Of a stretch of DNA of 64,000 nucleotides, positions 8,315-19,524 are shown in pieces; the first letter of the stretch is position 1; each line of letters begins with the position of its first letter. The stretch is taken from NCBI RefSeq assembly GCF_030384665.1, contig NC_083673.1:186001-250000 (forward strand), written 5' to 3'. The notes beneath the pieces are model-generated. The model ran no database searches, was not told the DNA's origin, and saw only the letters and a list, made by a program, of their open reading frames with translations. A program made the position numbers and the translations under genes. Source of the stretch: Lodderomyces elongisporus. Lineage: Eukaryota; Ascomycota; Pichiomycetes; Serinales; Debaryomycetaceae.

Positions 8315-9784
8315 ATGAGAATGCTTTGGCCCATAAGACAAGCCCTGCAATCCCTATATCGTCGACCGATATGTCTTCGATGCTTAACTACATCTACAAA
8401 TAAGCAAAAACCAGATCGAAAAAATACAACAACAGTGCCACCGCTGTCATCGTCGTCGTCGTCATCGCCAAAGGCAACACCTTCTTCTTCTGCATCATCG
8501 CAATCACAAACATCAAAATCGCATTCTACCACCGGTGATAATCACATTCTACTAAACAAACTCAAGCCAATCCAGCCAAACGATTTATATGTCTCTTGTA
8601 CAATATTTAACTCCAAGGGTGATATCACCGCTGTATCTAAGAAGTATCCCAAGATGCAATTCCTCAAAGAAAATCACTTGTACCCTCGAGATTTGCGCAA
8701 GATCGACACTTCGTCGATTGATGTGATTCCAATGATTATGATACGTCCCTCACATGCGATATTGGTGAATTTGTTATACATAAAGGCAATTATTCAACAA
8801 GACTCTGTCATGGTGTTTGACACATCGAATCCCGAGGTTGCTTCGAAATTGGGCATGTTTATGTACGATTTAGAGCAGAAACTAAAAAGCAACTCAACGC
8901 ATGCCACAAGTATGCCATACGAGTTTCGGGCGTTGGAGAGTATATTAGTGAGTGTCATGAGTTTTTTGGAGGCAGAAATCAGGCTATATATCAAGCAGTG
9001 TGGAATAGTTTTGAGTGAATTAGAAGATCAAGTGGATAGAAAGAAATTACAAGAATTGTTAATTCGACTGAAACAGTTGCTGAGTTTCCACCAAAAAGCC
9101 GTATTGATTAGGGATGTCTTGGAAGATTTGCTTGAAAATGACGAAGACCTCGCAGGTATGTACTTGAGCCAGCCAAAGCAAAAACCACAACAGCACACTC
9201 AATGGAACAAGGAGATTTTGGACTCAAAAGTTGATGAGGATTTGGAAAACTATGAAGATTTAGAAATGATCCTTGAGAGTTATTACCGTCAGTGCGATGA
9301 ATTTGTACAACAAGCAGGAAGTTTACTCAACGATATCAAGGCCACAGAGGATATCGTAAATATTATTTTGGACGCGAATCGTAATTCTTTGATGTTGTTT
9401 GAGTTGAAAGTCACTGTTTACACATTGGGTATTACTGTTGCAACTTTAGTGCCTGCATTTTACGGAATGAATTTGAAAAACTATATCGAGGAGTCCAATT
9501 TAGGGTTTGGCGCAGTCGTGGTCTTTTCCATCATACAGGGAGCATTGTTTACTTGGTACAATTTTAAGAAATTGCACAAGGTTCAGAAATTGACCATCAT
9601 GGGCACAAATGACAACCCTACAAGAAGTGTCACCCCATACAAACACGTTATCAAGAGAGACCGCTCGTTCTTGCACAAGCTAATCTTTGGATCAGGTACG
9701 CATAGAAAGAAATACCATTGGCCAACTAAAAGGGAGAAAGACGTGCTCTGGAGGATGATCAACGACGAAAAATCTAGACATTAG
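8315..9784 (+). CDS. Mitochondrial inner-membrane Mg2+ channel, MRS2/LPE10 (CorA) family
   Basis: 489 aa. A basic N terminus (MRMLWPIRQALQSLYRR...) suits a mitochondrial presequence and is followed by a Ser/Thr-rich low-complexity segment (~35-75). The conserved domain begins at LKPIQPNDLYVSCT and continues through FLKENHLYPRDLRKIDTSS, a long helical region, LENDEDLAGMYLS and ILDANRNSLM. It ends in the family-defining Y-GMN motif (GMN at residues 384-386) after the first of two transmembrane helices. CorA-type pentamers import Mg2+ into the matrix. Yeasts have two paralogues (Mrs2, Lpe10/Mfm1) and I cannot separate them by eye, so no symbol is given. The basic C-terminal tail (~430-489) is typical. 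The gene is convergent with RPA43, 131 bp away. Confidence 0.92.
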   Translation: MRMLWPIRQALQSLYRRPICLRCLTTSTNKQKPDRKNTTTVPPLSSSSSSSPKATPSSSASSQSQTSKSHSTTGDNHILLNKLKPIQPNDLYVSCTIFNSKGDITAVSKKYPKMQFLKENHLYPRDLRKIDTSSIDVIPMIMIRPSHAILVNLLYIKAIIQQDSVMVFDTSNPEVASKLGMFMYDLEQKLKSNSTHATSMPYEFRALESILVSVMSFLEAEIRLYIKQCGIVLSELEDQVDRKKLQELLIRLKQLLSFHQKAVLIRDVLEDLLENDEDLAGMYLSQPKQKPQQHTQWNKEILDSKVDEDLENYEDLEMILESYYRQCDEFVQQAGSLLNDIKATEDIVNIILDANRNSLMLFELKVTVYTLGITVATLVPAFYGMNLKNYIEESNLGFGAVVVFSIIQGALFTWYNFKKLHKVQKLTIMGTNDNPTRSVTPYKHVIKRDRSFLHKLIFGSGTHRKKYHWPTKREKDVLWRMINDEKSRH

Positions 9785-9915
9785 AGTAAAATTAAGAAAA
9801 CACATTTTAATTCTGTACAAATCTTAAAATTTATATACACATACATATGTGTGTGCCTGTATGTATATATGGAATGGAGAAAAAAAAAGATGAGTAATAA
9901 ATCCTTCTATAGCAT

Positions 9916-10902
9916 TTAATCTGATTCAACTTCGTCTGAGTCAGACTTGTTCACTACTTGATTATCTTCACTTTCAACAGTCTCACTGAGGTAAGCAGGC
10001 ATCTCTTCCACATCTTTCACCTCGACAACCGGTTCACCGTCTTCTCCAGTCTGTCTTGTGTAAGCATCGTCATCGTCATCATCAGCAAACTTCATATGTT
10101 TGCCTGCGGATGATTTTGACTTTATCTGTGTCTTACCATTCAGTTTTTCTCTATACACTGGTTGTGAGTTCCTTTCTTCACCAGGCTTGATCAATGTTCC
10201 GTCAATGTGAACAACTCTACCAGTCGTATACAAACTCTTGATTGTGAATTTCAATTTGGCATCATCAACACTATTACCCTCGGCATCAACCCAATGGCCA
10301 AATTTTCTTCCCCCATTTGTTCCAGCAGTCGCTCCCTCTTCATCAGCTCCTCCTTCATTTTCTTCACCTACTTCGTCTTGTTGTGCGTGTTGGAATTCCC
10401 AATCATGAGGAATATTGTGTTTCTTGATACTAGCATTAAACACGTCGTGGATGAGCAAACCGATATGTGATGGTGTTTGCATGTAAATATCACCTTCAAG
10501 TACATCACCAACATTGGGACTCCATACTAAGAAATCAACACTTATCCAAAAAAACGTGAATGGAGAAGAGCCTTCGATTTTGGCGAGGTATGAATTGCTA
10601 TCTGCATCATAGGGAGTTTGTAATTTGACATTTGTGTAGGCTAACACAACACCTTGGACTGCAGGATAGTACGTCATTATTAGAGGGTCAAGATGTTGCT
10701 GTTTGATCCCCAGAATGGGAGTCTGGACGAATGATGGTGCAAGAGATAAGTACAATCTTGTCGTGACGGTTTTAAAGCATTCAGAAATTTGTGTATCGGG
10801 ATTTATAGGATTGGTGGTCGGCGTTGCCGTAAGTTTAGAACGTTTAGTGCTTGGTTGTTCATGCTCCGAACTGGACTTTGTCTTTACCTGTGTTGTAGAC
10901 AT
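9916..10902 (-). CDS. RPA43: RNA polymerase I subunit A43
   Basis: 328 aa. After a Lys/Thr-rich N terminus, the Rpb7-like SHS2 domain starts near ISECFKTVTTRLYLSLAPSFV and runs through MTYYPAVQGVVLAYTNVKL. The OB-fold part follows, with FFWISVDFLVWSPNVGDVLEGDIYMQTPSHIGLLIHDVFNA. Acidic linkers and an acidic C-terminal tail (EDNQVVNKSDSDEVESD) are typical of A43. With A14 it forms the Pol I stalk that contacts Rrn3 at rDNA promoters in the nucleolus. The ATG lies 59 bp from an (AT)12 tract. The other ribosome-biogenesis genes in the window (RCM1, UTP23) are not adjacent. Confidence 0.9.
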   Translation of the reverse strand: MSTTQVKTKSSSEHEQPSTKRSKLTATPTTNPINPDTQISECFKTVTTRLYLSLAPSFVQTPILGIKQQHLDPLIMTYYPAVQGVVLAYTNVKLQTPYDADSNSYLAKIEGSSPFTFFWISVDFLVWSPNVGDVLEGDIYMQTPSHIGLLIHDVFNASIKKHNIPHDWEFQHAQQDEVGEENEGGADEEGATAGTNGGRKFGHWVDAEGNSVDDAKLKFTIKSLYTTGRVVHIDGTLIKPGEERNSQPVYREKLNGKTQIKSKSSAGKHMKFADDDDDDAYTRQTGEDGEPVVEVKDVEEMPAYLSETVESEDNQVVNKSDSDEVESD

Positions 10903-11218
10903 CGTTGAGACAATGGAAAATACTGACTATTGGTTAATCTATCAGTGTATCTATATATGAATATATATATATATATATATATATCACCGATGAAGTCTAT
11001 ACTTCAATGTGTTTTTAGAGCAGTTTATATTTTTTTTTTTTCAAGATGAGACATGAGCCGCGCAATCTCCCTAAAAAGGAAAAGCTTCAAGAAAGAAAAT
11101 AGAGATTAGTTTGGAAATGCAGAAGCAGAAAAAAAACAAAAAATTCAAAAAAATGATAAAAATGGAAAAATGGTAAAAAAGTATAATAATCAATTACTGA
11201 TCTAAGAGCTTGTATTTC
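10903..11218. other. Intergenic RPA43-PMU1, with (AT)12
   Basis: An (AT)12 run at 10961-10984 sits 59 bp upstream of the RPA43 start. A GATGAG hexamer (11045-11050) resembles the core of the PAC element of Pol I/ribosome-biogenesis promoters; one copy is weak evidence. The rest is A-rich. Confidence 0.5.
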
Positions 11219-12151
11219 TTACAGGTTTCTCTTTTCTCTCTCCCCACGAATTACTATGGGAATCATACCTCCAGTTGGTATCACAAACTTACGATGTCCA
11301 AGCACTGTGATAAAAGCACGGATGGTCCCTGCGTGTGATGTAACACATATGACATCCGCGTCCTTTTTGTGGCCCTCATCTTCATCAAAGATATTCTCTA
11401 AAACTTTATTAATTCGGAGAAATTGTTCATGCAACTCTTCTCTTCTTGACCATGAGTCGAATTGCTCATCTTCTTCCTTGAAGTCATCAGGAAATTTCAA
11501 GTGAGGAAACTTTGTTTCCAATACGGACTTGTTGGATCTCCGGTGGCATAAATGTAATCCAATTGTTTCCCTCAAATTCTCAACCACCGAGACCTTTTGA
11601 TTATTCCACGTTATACTATGCGTTTTGATAGACCTTTGCAACGGAGAAACATAAAATTTCTTGGGGTACGGTGCCCCTTTATTCTCTAATTGCTCTTTCC
11701 AAGCTTGTTGATTCTCCAATGCTTGTTTTTCACCCAACTCTGTGAGATCTGCATCGGGTCCCCATGTGATCTCGCCATCTGTACCCAAGAATCTCCATTT
11801 GTCATACCATTCTTGTTTTGAATACTTGCGACCAGCGACATTGGCCCATCCCTGTCCATGACGTGCAAAAAAGACAAGTTTATAGTGCACATTCTCTGGT
11901 GCTGTATCATTTAGTTCTTCCAACTCTGCAATAATCTTGCTCCATGGTTTAAGGATTCCAAAATCCTCCTGTGTGTATCTAAATTCCATGTCATTAGTTT
12001 CTGGATCGGTTTGTTTGAAAAAACCCAATACCGGTGAAAACGACCAAGTGAACTCTTGCTGTTCTTTCAATGCAGCACGATACTTTTCATCCTCGTCCAA
12101 GTCGCCATAAGCGTCATGATGATCGTTGCTATTAGGAATTAGCAAGGACAT
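11219..12151 (-). CDS. PMU1: Histidine-phosphatase/phosphoglycerate-mutase superfamily protein, Pmu1-like
   Basis: 310 aa. The superfamily RHG motif is in KLVFFARHGQGWAN (RHG at 97-99), with the later catalytic-pocket pieces VSPLQRSIKT, ENLRETIG and VTSHAGTIRA. The long insert RKYSKQEWYDKWRFLGTDGEITWGPDADLTELG is characteristic of the fungal Pmu1 group rather than glycolytic Gpm1. Yeast PMU1 was found as a phosphomutase homologue; its physiological substrate is uncertain. The annotated stop gives the abrupt end GEREKRNL. A +1 frame continues nine codons (ending KYKLLDQ), so the true C terminus is less certain than the rest. It is divergent from HDA1. Confidence 0.78.
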   Translation of the reverse strand: MSLLIPNSNDHHDAYGDLDEDEKYRAALKEQQEFTWSFSPVLGFFKQTDPETNDMEFRYTQEDFGILKPWSKIIAELEELNDTAPENVHYKLVFFARHGQGWANVAGRKYSKQEWYDKWRFLGTDGEITWGPDADLTELGEKQALENQQAWKEQLENKGAPYPKKFYVSPLQRSIKTHSITWNNQKVSVVENLRETIGLHLCHRRSNKSVLETKFPHLKFPDDFKEEDEQFDSWSRREELHEQFLRINKVLENIFDEDEGHKKDADVICVTSHAGTIRAFITVLGHRKFVIPTGGMIPIVIRGEREKRNL

Positions 12152-13076
12152 TGAAAGTTGATTTGAAAAGGAAACATATTGAGCAACTTTCCTTTTATGA
12201 AAAGATACAAATTACAAAATATATATAAAAGATTCAAATTAATCTAGAATTTAGTTAATTTAAACAGTAGTGAATATTTGTTTGTTTGTTTTTTTTTTGT
12301 CTTTACCTAAACCCATCCAACACTTTGACTCATAGAGGTAGTTGCCGAATTTGAGAAAGATGCGCTATTCTGCCGACCAAATTCCGAACCTGTCATAAAA
12401 CAGAAAATCCCCCAAAAAAAAATTGAAAAATTTCAATTAAAAAAGAAAAAGGAAAAACAATTTGCAAATTTGCCAATTCCCAACTGATCGTATCTACTTA
12501 TTCATCTCTATTAAGTGATTTACGACTTTATCGAAAGAGTGTAAATTAAAAATGTACTCTTCGCCGGTATTATTGTTATTGTTGTTATTTTTGCTGTTGC
12601 TGTTGTTGCTGCTCAGTCGAGGATTTCTCGTTCCGCAACCGAATCTGAGATTAACTCTTCCGCCTTGTACATTTTTTTTTATTATTATTATTATTTTTTT
12701 TTTTTTCTGCTTCTTCTTTCTCTCTTTGCTTTCTGGTTTTTTTTTCCACTCAGACAGAGATACACCCACACACACTCTCTCTTTCACACACATTCACAAT
12801 TTAACACTCTCACTCATAAACTGGCTTACACATTTAACAACCAGCATTTTGTTGATACAATCCAACGCGTATTCAAATTGAAAATAGAAACAGAAGAAGA
12901 TTAACTAGGAAGAGATAAATTTTGGAAAATTGAAAAAATAAAAATAAAAATATAAAAATACAAAAAAACGGGAACTTGAAGAACACATAGAATTGGAGAA
13001 AGGAAAGAACATAAGACTGGATTATTATAATAGCTTAGACAGTTGGAAAAGAAAATAAATTTTTTGCCGGTTAAAG
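12152..13076. other. Divergent intergenic region PMU1-HDA1
   Basis: 925 bp of homopolymer-rich DNA with TTG/TTA/CT repeats (12570-12790). The reading frames over these are low-complexity L/F/Y strings and are not called. An ACGCGT (MCB core) lies at 12865-12870, about 207 bp upstream of the HDA1 start. Confidence 0.55.
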
Positions 13077-15809
13077 ATGGAGCCTGATAATATCGAGGCT
13101 GCAGAAAACAAGTCTCCCAAGTTGCAACAAAATCCCGCCGTGCAAAAGGAAGAGATCAATTTTGATGCATCAATGAGAGACATTAAACCGAATGCACCAC
13201 ACGCTCTAGATAGGATGGAGGTCGAGTTGAAAAGTGAACCGGTTGTGGTTAAAACTGAACCAGCAGTGGATATTAAAGTTGAAGAAGACATTCTGCCTGA
13301 AAAACTCACCAAAGATAGCCTTGACGTGGATATGGAAGAGGGAGCAAAATTTGAAACGAAAGCTGAAACTGAAACTGAAACTGAAACTGAAACTGGAACT
13401 GAAACTGGAACTGAAATTCAAAGAGAAACAAAAAGGAAAACTGAACAAGATGCAGACGCAAACGCAGACGGAAACAAATACAGCAACAGCAACAGCAACA
13501 GCAACGGAGACGAACTTGTAGATACAGATGTTGTCGAACCTGCAACAAAGAAAATCAAGCTTGAAACTGACCAGAGTAACGGCAATGAACAAAGTAATGG
13601 TAAGATAGATTCATTATCGCCGGCACCTGCAAAACTACGTCCAGTTATAGTGCAGCCGTCAAAACCTCAATTGTTTTATACTCCCCTCAAGACTGGTTTA
13701 GTCTACGACGTTCGAATGAGGTATCATGCTAAAATATTCACCTCATACTTTGAATACACCGACCCTCACCCTGAAGATCCACGTCGTATCTATAGAATCT
13801 ACAAAAGACTTGCCGAGGCGGGCTTGGTCCAGGATCCTTCACTTTCAGGAATAGATGAATTGGGACCCTTTATTGAAAAGATCCCCATTAGAGAGGCAAC
13901 TATAGAAGAGATTTTGGAAGTACACTCTGAAAAACACCTCGAGCACATTCAATCTACAGAAACAATGACGAAGGACGAATTATTGAGAGAAACAGCAACC
14001 GGAGACTCGATATACGTCAATAATGATTCCTACTTTTCAGCGAAGTTATCCTGTGGTGGAACCATTGAAGCATGCAAAGCCGTCATTGAAGGCAGAGTCA
14101 AGAACTCATTGGCCGCAGTGAGACCACCTGGCCACCATGCCGAACCAGATGACCCTGGTGGATTTTGTTTATTCAGTAATGTTGCTGTTGCGGCAAAAAA
14201 CATCCTTAAATCGTACCCAGAATCAGTAAGGAGAATTGTTATTCTAGATTGGGATATTCATCATGGAAATGGTACACAAAAATCATTTTACGACGATCCA
14301 AGAGTACTATACATCTCGCTACATCGTTATGAAAATGGTAAATTTTATCCTGGTACAAAATATGGTGGTGCAGACCAAGTAGGGGAAGGTGCCGGCAAAG
14401 GATATAACATCAATATCCCATGGAGAACCGCTGGAATGAGGGATGGTGACTATGTTTATGCATTCAACAAAGTTGTTATCCCCACAATTCTAGAATTTGA
14501 CCCTGATTTGATCATTGTCAGCTCAGGATTCGATGCTGCAGATGGTGATGTTATTGGCGGGTGTCATGTTAGCCCTGCAGGCTATGGATACATGACACAC
14601 ATGCTCAAAGGTATCGCAAAGGGGAAACTCGCAGTTATACTTGAGGGTGGATATAACCTCGACTCTATCAGTGAAAGTGCATTGGCCGTGGCAAAAGTGC
14701 TCATTGGAGAGCCACCTGAAAATACTGTGAAGCAGCAACCACATCCAGACACCATTGAAGTAATCGATGAGGTAATAAAAATACAATCGAGGTTCTGGGA
14801 ATGTCTCAGCCATGGTGTAACAAAGACTACATTTGATGATGTATACGATCTTCCTGATCTAGATAAAGAACGATACAAACTCACAAACATTTCGGATCCA
14901 ATTCGATCGCATCAAAACGCAGAAGCGTTTGCCAAAAGAGAATTTATCAACATTCCAATCGTCAATCATCAAGCTAAGGATCATAAGCAATCTAGCTTCA
15001 CATGTGATATCCCTGATCAAGCCGATGATATTGTGATGGCGAGTCCAGATATTTATGAGTGCTCTACCGTAATCATAACTATTCATGACCCACCAGAGCT
15101 ATGGGCATATATCAACCCAACTAATGGTGTTATTGAAAGCAATTCCACTATTGTATTAGAGCAGCCCCTTTTTCAGATAATGGACAAAGTAGCCAAGGAA
15201 AAAGACCTGGATAACACTGATAAGATTGGGTACATGGACATCAACATTCCATCATTTCAATTACCAATTCCAGGACTTTCATATTCGCATGAATCTTCTT
15301 ATAACCCTACAATTTTTGCACAAGAGCTTCTCCTTTACATATGGGACAACTACATTGCTTATTTCCAGCAGTTGAAAAAAGTTATCTTTGTTGGATTTGG
15401 TGATGCATATCAGAGCATAGTCCATTTGTTTAGTAAACGTCCGTCACAGGAGATTAAGAACTTGGTGAAATTCACTGTCGCATATTTAAACAGAACACAA
15501 TTGAAACCGATTGTTCCAGTAATGGATGAAAGCATGGTGGATTGGTTTTATCACAATTCAACAATTTTCACGAGTTGTTATAATCAATGTTGGAGTACTT
15601 CAAATGGAAACCACGGCCATAACAGTAGTAATTCAACAAGTAGCAATGATGCAAATGGCGGCGAAGAGTTGAAGAAACCAAGAAGAAAATTTGGAAGAGT
15701 TCTTAAGGCCAAGGCAGACGGATTGTTTGATGTGATTAACGAAAAGTTTGACGAGGGTGTGGATAATATTTTAGATAGTATTGAGGATTACTCCAGTTCC
15801 GACGAATAA
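13077..15809 (+). CDS. HDA1: Class II histone deacetylase Hda1
   Basis: 910 aa. Residues 1-200 are a low-complexity acidic region with an ET/GT dipeptide run (~94-113) and an SN run. The class II deacetylase domain spans ~205-565, with RPPGHHAE (349-356; active-site His pair 353/354), DWDIHHGNGT (391-400; predicted Zn ligands D393 and H395) and SSGFDAADGD (482-491; predicted Zn ligand D486). All catalytic residues are present. The C-terminal part, with WAYINPTNGVIESNS and VIFVGFGDAYQSIVHL, is the Arb2-like domain that in Hda1 assembles the Hda1-Hda2-Hda3 complex. It deacetylates H3/H2B tails and represses transcription; in C. albicans it influences morphogenesis and switching. The extra N-terminal acidic region is longer than in S. 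cerevisiae. It is convergent with the next kinase gene. Confidence 0.95.
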   Translation: MEPDNIEAAENKSPKLQQNPAVQKEEINFDASMRDIKPNAPHALDRMEVELKSEPVVVKTEPAVDIKVEEDILPEKLTKDSLDVDMEEGAKFETKAETETETETETGTETGTEIQRETKRKTEQDADANADGNKYSNSNSNSNGDELVDTDVVEPATKKIKLETDQSNGNEQSNGKIDSLSPAPAKLRPVIVQPSKPQLFYTPLKTGLVYDVRMRYHAKIFTSYFEYTDPHPEDPRRIYRIYKRLAEAGLVQDPSLSGIDELGPFIEKIPIREATIEEILEVHSEKHLEHIQSTETMTKDELLRETATGDSIYVNNDSYFSAKLSCGGTIEACKAVIEGRVKNSLAAVRPPGHHAEPDDPGGFCLFSNVAVAAKNILKSYPESVRRIVILDWDIHHGNGTQKSFYDDPRVLYISLHRYENGKFYPGTKYGGADQVGEGAGKGYNINIPWRTAGMRDGDYVYAFNKVVIPTILEFDPDLIIVSSGFDAADGDVIGGCHVSPAGYGYMTHMLKGIAKGKLAVILEGGYNLDSISESALAVAKVLIGEPPENTVKQQPHPDTIEVIDEVIKIQSRFWECLSHGVTKTTFDDVYDLPDLDKERYKLTNISDPIRSHQNAEAFAKREFINIPIVNHQAKDHKQSSFTCDIPDQADDIVMASPDIYECSTVIITIHDPPELWAYINPTNGVIESNSTIVLEQPLFQIMDKVAKEKDLDNTDKIGYMDINIPSFQLPIPGLSYSHESSYNPTIFAQELLLYIWDNYIAYFQQLKKVIFVGFGDAYQSIVHLFSKRPSQEIKNLVKFTVAYLNRTQLKPIVPVMDESMVDWFYHNSTIFTSCYNQCWSTSNGNHGHNSSNSTSSNDANGGEELKKPRRKFGRVLKAKADGLFDVINEKFDEGVDNILDSIEDYSSSDE

Positions 15810-15942
15810 AGATTAAAGAAACTGAGTGAAAAAAAAAAGTACAAAGAAACTGAAATTTAGAGTTAAAAAATAAAAGGAAATTGAAAGATTTTAATTTATT
15901 TTTATTGAAAAAAAAAAGAAAAAAGATTGAAGTAAAAGAAAG

Positions 15943-18240
15943 TTACACGTAGCTAGGAAATCTCTTTGCAAATTGTTTCTCCAAGTCGTCGATATCTGGA
16001 ATTGACAACTCTTCCACGCTCAACCGGCGTGATTCCAACAATTCATCATTTCCAACTTTGCCTCTTTCTTCCTCTGCTCCATCGTTGCCGGTTGTTTTGA
16101 GAAAAGTCGGCTTTCTTGGTTTTGTAGGAGGTTTCTTTGGTTTTGGAGGAGGTATCTTTTTGTTGAGACCAATGGAAGACTCTGGCAGCAACGATTTCCT
16201 AGTGGATGATAAATTGACAGGCACTTTTGGAGGAGACAATTTTTTATGCTTGTGCTTATGCAGGTGCAGAAGCAGAGAGTTATGTTGATGATTTTGTTGC
16301 TGGTGTTGCTGGTGTTGCTGGTGTTGGGGTTTTTTGTTGTACAGGGATTTGCTATATGGACTTTCATTGATAGAATTTATGTCATCAGCAACGTTTCGAT
16401 CAGTGAATTTTCCATACCCCAGAGCGGTTTTCTTAACATTTGGTCTCTCACTTTGTTCAAGCAATGCCTGCATTCTCTTTTGTATGGAATTTTCTTTTTC
16501 GCGATGTTCTTGTGCTTGAGATTGTGTCTTCAACTGTACTTGGTCTTGCGTATGAGTTTGTGTTTTCGAATTTGTATTCTTTACATTTTCGTCAGATGAT
16601 CTTCGACTTCCAGTAAGCACTTCACGAATACTTCTCCTTCTCAAACTCTTTTCCGATGCACCAGTATTGTTTGCACTGATACCACCGCTACGACCATCAC
16701 CACCACCACCACCATTATTTGTACTTCCACCAGTGCTGATTCTCCGCAAAGTATTCCATGCAGATTTCACCCCACTCTCATTTCGCTCTACTTCCTTCTC
16801 GTTTTCTCTAGTCTTTAAAAACTCCAATGTGCTTTGTGGTCCCAAATCGGCCACCTTGTATCCTTTCTGTAATTCGCGTCTGACTAGGTCCTGAACAGCA
16901 GGACTGGATTTGTTGCCCTGTGAGTATATTTTATGTTTGTGACCACTATCAAAATAAGCACTTAATGGACGATTTGGTGATGGGATAGGTTCCAGTTCAA
17001 ATGGTGATATATGTTTTGTTTCGATCTTGGAATCAAGTTTGTTGAGGAACTTGCTCTTGTCAAGAGTGGAAAAAGCATCAGCAGTCGGTTTCAGTGATGT
17101 TGGTGGTGGTGGTGGTGGTTGAGGAGATAACTTCTTTGCTTCCAGTATAGGCTCTTTCTTTGGCTGTGTTTGTAGTTGTGCTTGTGATTTGGATGGTTGT
17201 CGTGGTACCAGTTGCGATGGCTGTTGTGACAATTGTTGTGGTTTTTCTCTAGCTTCCAATACACTAGTAGGTACGACATTTGGTACTCCAGAGTCGCCTC
17301 TCATCTGAGCAATCTCTCCTAACAACTGTAAGGCATTAGGTCTTCTTCGTGGATCAGCGCGAAGACATACTTTGATGATATTTTTCAAACGACTTGAGAA
17401 CATCGAGCCTGGTTGATCATGGAATCGCAAGGTTTGATGGCAATTGAGTATACACCTTTCCAAATCCTGCATACTTGTTTGATTTGGCAGCTCAAATGGT
17501 GTTGTATAATAACACAATTTATAAAGAAATACACCCAACGCCCATATATCCAGCTTGTCGTCGATAGGAAATCCTTTTGTTAAATCAATCATCTCTGGTG
17601 CCCTATACTGTGGAGTAGTGTGCTGCATCAAATCGTCCTTCATCAATTGCAATTCCAGAGGATTCTTTGGTGGAAGCATGTAATTGACCGAGGAGCCAAA
17701 GTCGCATAGTTTAAATACATGATTTGAGTCTATAAGCACATTTTCAATCTTGATATCCCTATGGATCAAAGGTGGTCTTAGGTGATGGCACATTGCAACC
17801 CCAATCGTGACTTGGTACATGATATCGATTATCTCCTTTTCGGTTAGTTTGTTGACCAATCTCGTATTCATAAAGTCAATCAACCCATTGTTTTCACAAT
17901 ACTCCATGAGCAACAACACCTCATATTGTTGTTCCTTGGACACGTCATTCTCGGTATTCAATCGTGCTGCGTGCGAATCGATGTACGACACAATGTGTTT
18001 ATTCCCTCTCAATCGCCTCATGGCGTCAACCTCCTGCCGCAATAAACTCAACTGCCACTTACTTGGTACGACGACTCTTTTTAGACAGGCAATGTTGGAG
18101 CCTTGGAAGGATGGTTCGATGTTGCATGTGTAGACGGTTGCAAAGCCCCCTGCAGAGATATATTTTATGATGCTAACTTTGTGTGTACCAACGTTTAAAC
18201 GTGTCCCCTGCTGGAACGCATTGGCAGGTGGCTGTGGCAT
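15943..18240 (-). CDS. Ark1/Prk1-family actin-regulating Ser/Thr kinase
   Basis: 765 aa. The kinase domain is N-terminal (~20-310): glycine loop [10 protein letters not shown] (28-37), Lys54 in [14 protein letters not shown] from H160, DFG 180-182 and [10 protein letters not shown]. The phrases [20 protein letters not shown] and LIDFMNTRL are hallmarks of the Ark1/Prk1/Akl1 family, which phosphorylates endocytic coat proteins such as Pan1 and Sla1 at cortical actin patches. The long C terminus is Gln/Ser-rich, includes polyP and HQQHQQ stretches, and carries a Pro/Lys segment ([17 protein letters not shown]) like the Abp1-SH3 ligands of Ark1/Prk1. That favours Prk1/Ark1 over Akl1 (inference), so no symbol is given. 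Two TA microsatellites lie upstream of the start. Confidence 0.9.
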   Translation of the reverse strand: MPQPPANAFQQGTRLNVGTHKVSIIKYISAGGFATVYTCNIEPSFQGSNIACLKRVVVPSKWQLSLLRQEVDAMRRLRGNKHIVSYIDSHAARLNTENDVSKEQQYEVLLLMEYCENNGLIDFMNTRLVNKLTEKEIIDIMYQVTIGVAMCHHLRPPLIHRDIKIENVLIDSNHVFKLCDFGSSVNYMLPPKNPLELQLMKDDLMQHTTPQYRAPEMIDLTKGFPIDDKLDIWALGVFLYKLCYYTTPFELPNQTSMQDLERCILNCHQTLRFHDQPGSMFSSRLKNIIKVCLRADPRRRPNALQLLGEIAQMRGDSGVPNVVPTSVLEAREKPQQLSQQPSQLVPRQPSKSQAQLQTQPKKEPILEAKKLSPQPPPPPPTSLKPTADAFSTLDKSKFLNKLDSKIETKHISPFELEPIPSPNRPLSAYFDSGHKHKIYSQGNKSSPAVQDLVRRELQKGYKVADLGPQSTLEFLKTRENEKEVERNESGVKSAWNTLRRISTGGSTNNGGGGGDGRSGGISANNTGASEKSLRRRSIREVLTGSRRSSDENVKNTNSKTQTHTQDQVQLKTQSQAQEHREKENSIQKRMQALLEQSERPNVKKTALGYGKFTDRNVADDINSINESPYSKSLYNKKPQHQQHQQHQQQNHQHNSLLLHLHKHKHKKLSPPKVPVNLSSTRKSLLPESSIGLNKKIPPPKPKKPPTKPRKPTFLKTTGNDGAEEERGKVGNDELLESRRLSVEELSIPDIDDLEKQFAKRFPSYV

Positions 18241-19524
18241 TGATCAATATATGTTGGTCTGTTTGTTACTTTTTGCTTGTTGTTTGTTACTTGTTACTTG
18301 TAATTTTTATAAAAATATATCGAACGAAAAATGAAAGTTTGTCAAAAGAAAAAATTATATATATATATATATATATAAATAGATATAAGAACCGAGTGAA
18401 GTTCACTGCATGTGTTTTTGGCACTGGGTAGAGCTATTGTAACAAAACTCTGACTATTGAATGCTGGTGATAACTTTTTGTTTGCCTCTAATATGTGTTT
18501 TTTTTTTTGCAATCGTTGTCGAGAGACTCCTTTTCTTTGACTTTGATCAGTCAGTGTCCGTGATCTCAGTTTTCGTCTGGGGCACAAAATTAAAATGGAA
18601 GAAAAAAAAAAAATATATATATATATATAAATATATACGTATGGGAAAAATGAGAGGAAATACCCGGACAGATAAAACTGAAGAAATTGATCGGAGTTGC
18701 TCCACTGCACAAAATTTTCATGATGTCGCTTCAATCATGATCTCTTTTTCTTATTCTTTCTGATTCAACTACTCCTTCTTTTTCATTTTCTTTCTTTTTT
18801 TTTTTTGGAATGATGAAAAAGTTTGGAAAACTGTTTTGTCAAATGGTTACGAATCGAGTAGAGGTCTTGTACTGTTTTAGCTGTTTTCTTGGCTACATCC
18901 TTTTTGTTCTAATTTTACAGTTCCGTCCTTGTTCACCTATCCCCCCCCCTTCCTCTTTGTCCCATTCTGTGGAGCAATTGTAGATATGTTCCATACTCGT
19001 CATTCATGGGTTACGACAAGAGGCGGAGTATTAGACTCGATTTTTATTATTGATTCAAGTCTTTTTCTTCACTATTTTGTTTTTCAAAAGGTTGTATGAA
19101 AGGGTTGTCAATTCCCCATATCGAACCACAGTCCTGAACCAAATATTTCAACCATTTCTATATCCATATTTACTCTTCTTGCAATAGCTGGTCTTGTAAA
19201 CTTTTATATTTATTTTTGCGTTTTTTTGTTTCTAAACGCAATTATCAATACCAGCGTACACCACAAACATCCCTATGCTCGTTAAGGGTGTGAACAGAGC
19301 GAGAAAGAGAGATGGGGAAGAGGGGTGGATGGAAATGTAGAGAAAGGATGGCTAACAAATTTGAGCCTCATCACCAAAAGCGCAATTAATTTTCCGAGGA
19401 GATCTTCTGCTGTTTTTTTTTCTCTTCTTCTCCTCCTCTTCCTCCTCCATTCTTTTTTTCTTTTTATTCTGTACTTTTGCAACTAAACACTTGCATAGTC
19501 ATCGTTCCTATTTCCACTATCAAG
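18241..19524. other. Divergent intergenic region between the Prk1-like gene and RCM1
   Basis: 1.28 kb. (TA)n runs lie at 18356-18377 and 18613-18629, with a C-tract near 18940-18948 and a polypyrimidine CTTCTCCTCC stretch (19422-19450) just before RCM1. Small frames here are repeat-driven. No RNA gene recognised. Confidence 0.55.

Noticed and set aside
12494..12904. Overlapping L/F/Y-rich and N-rich frames between PMU1 and HDA1
   Set aside because: All are translated from TTG/TTA/T-tract repeats in a promoter region, with no conserved segment.
19477..19524. Upstream in-frame ATG for RCM1
   Set aside because: The added 16 residues are not conserved in the Rcm1/NSUN5 family, which begins like MKLYFEAERFL.
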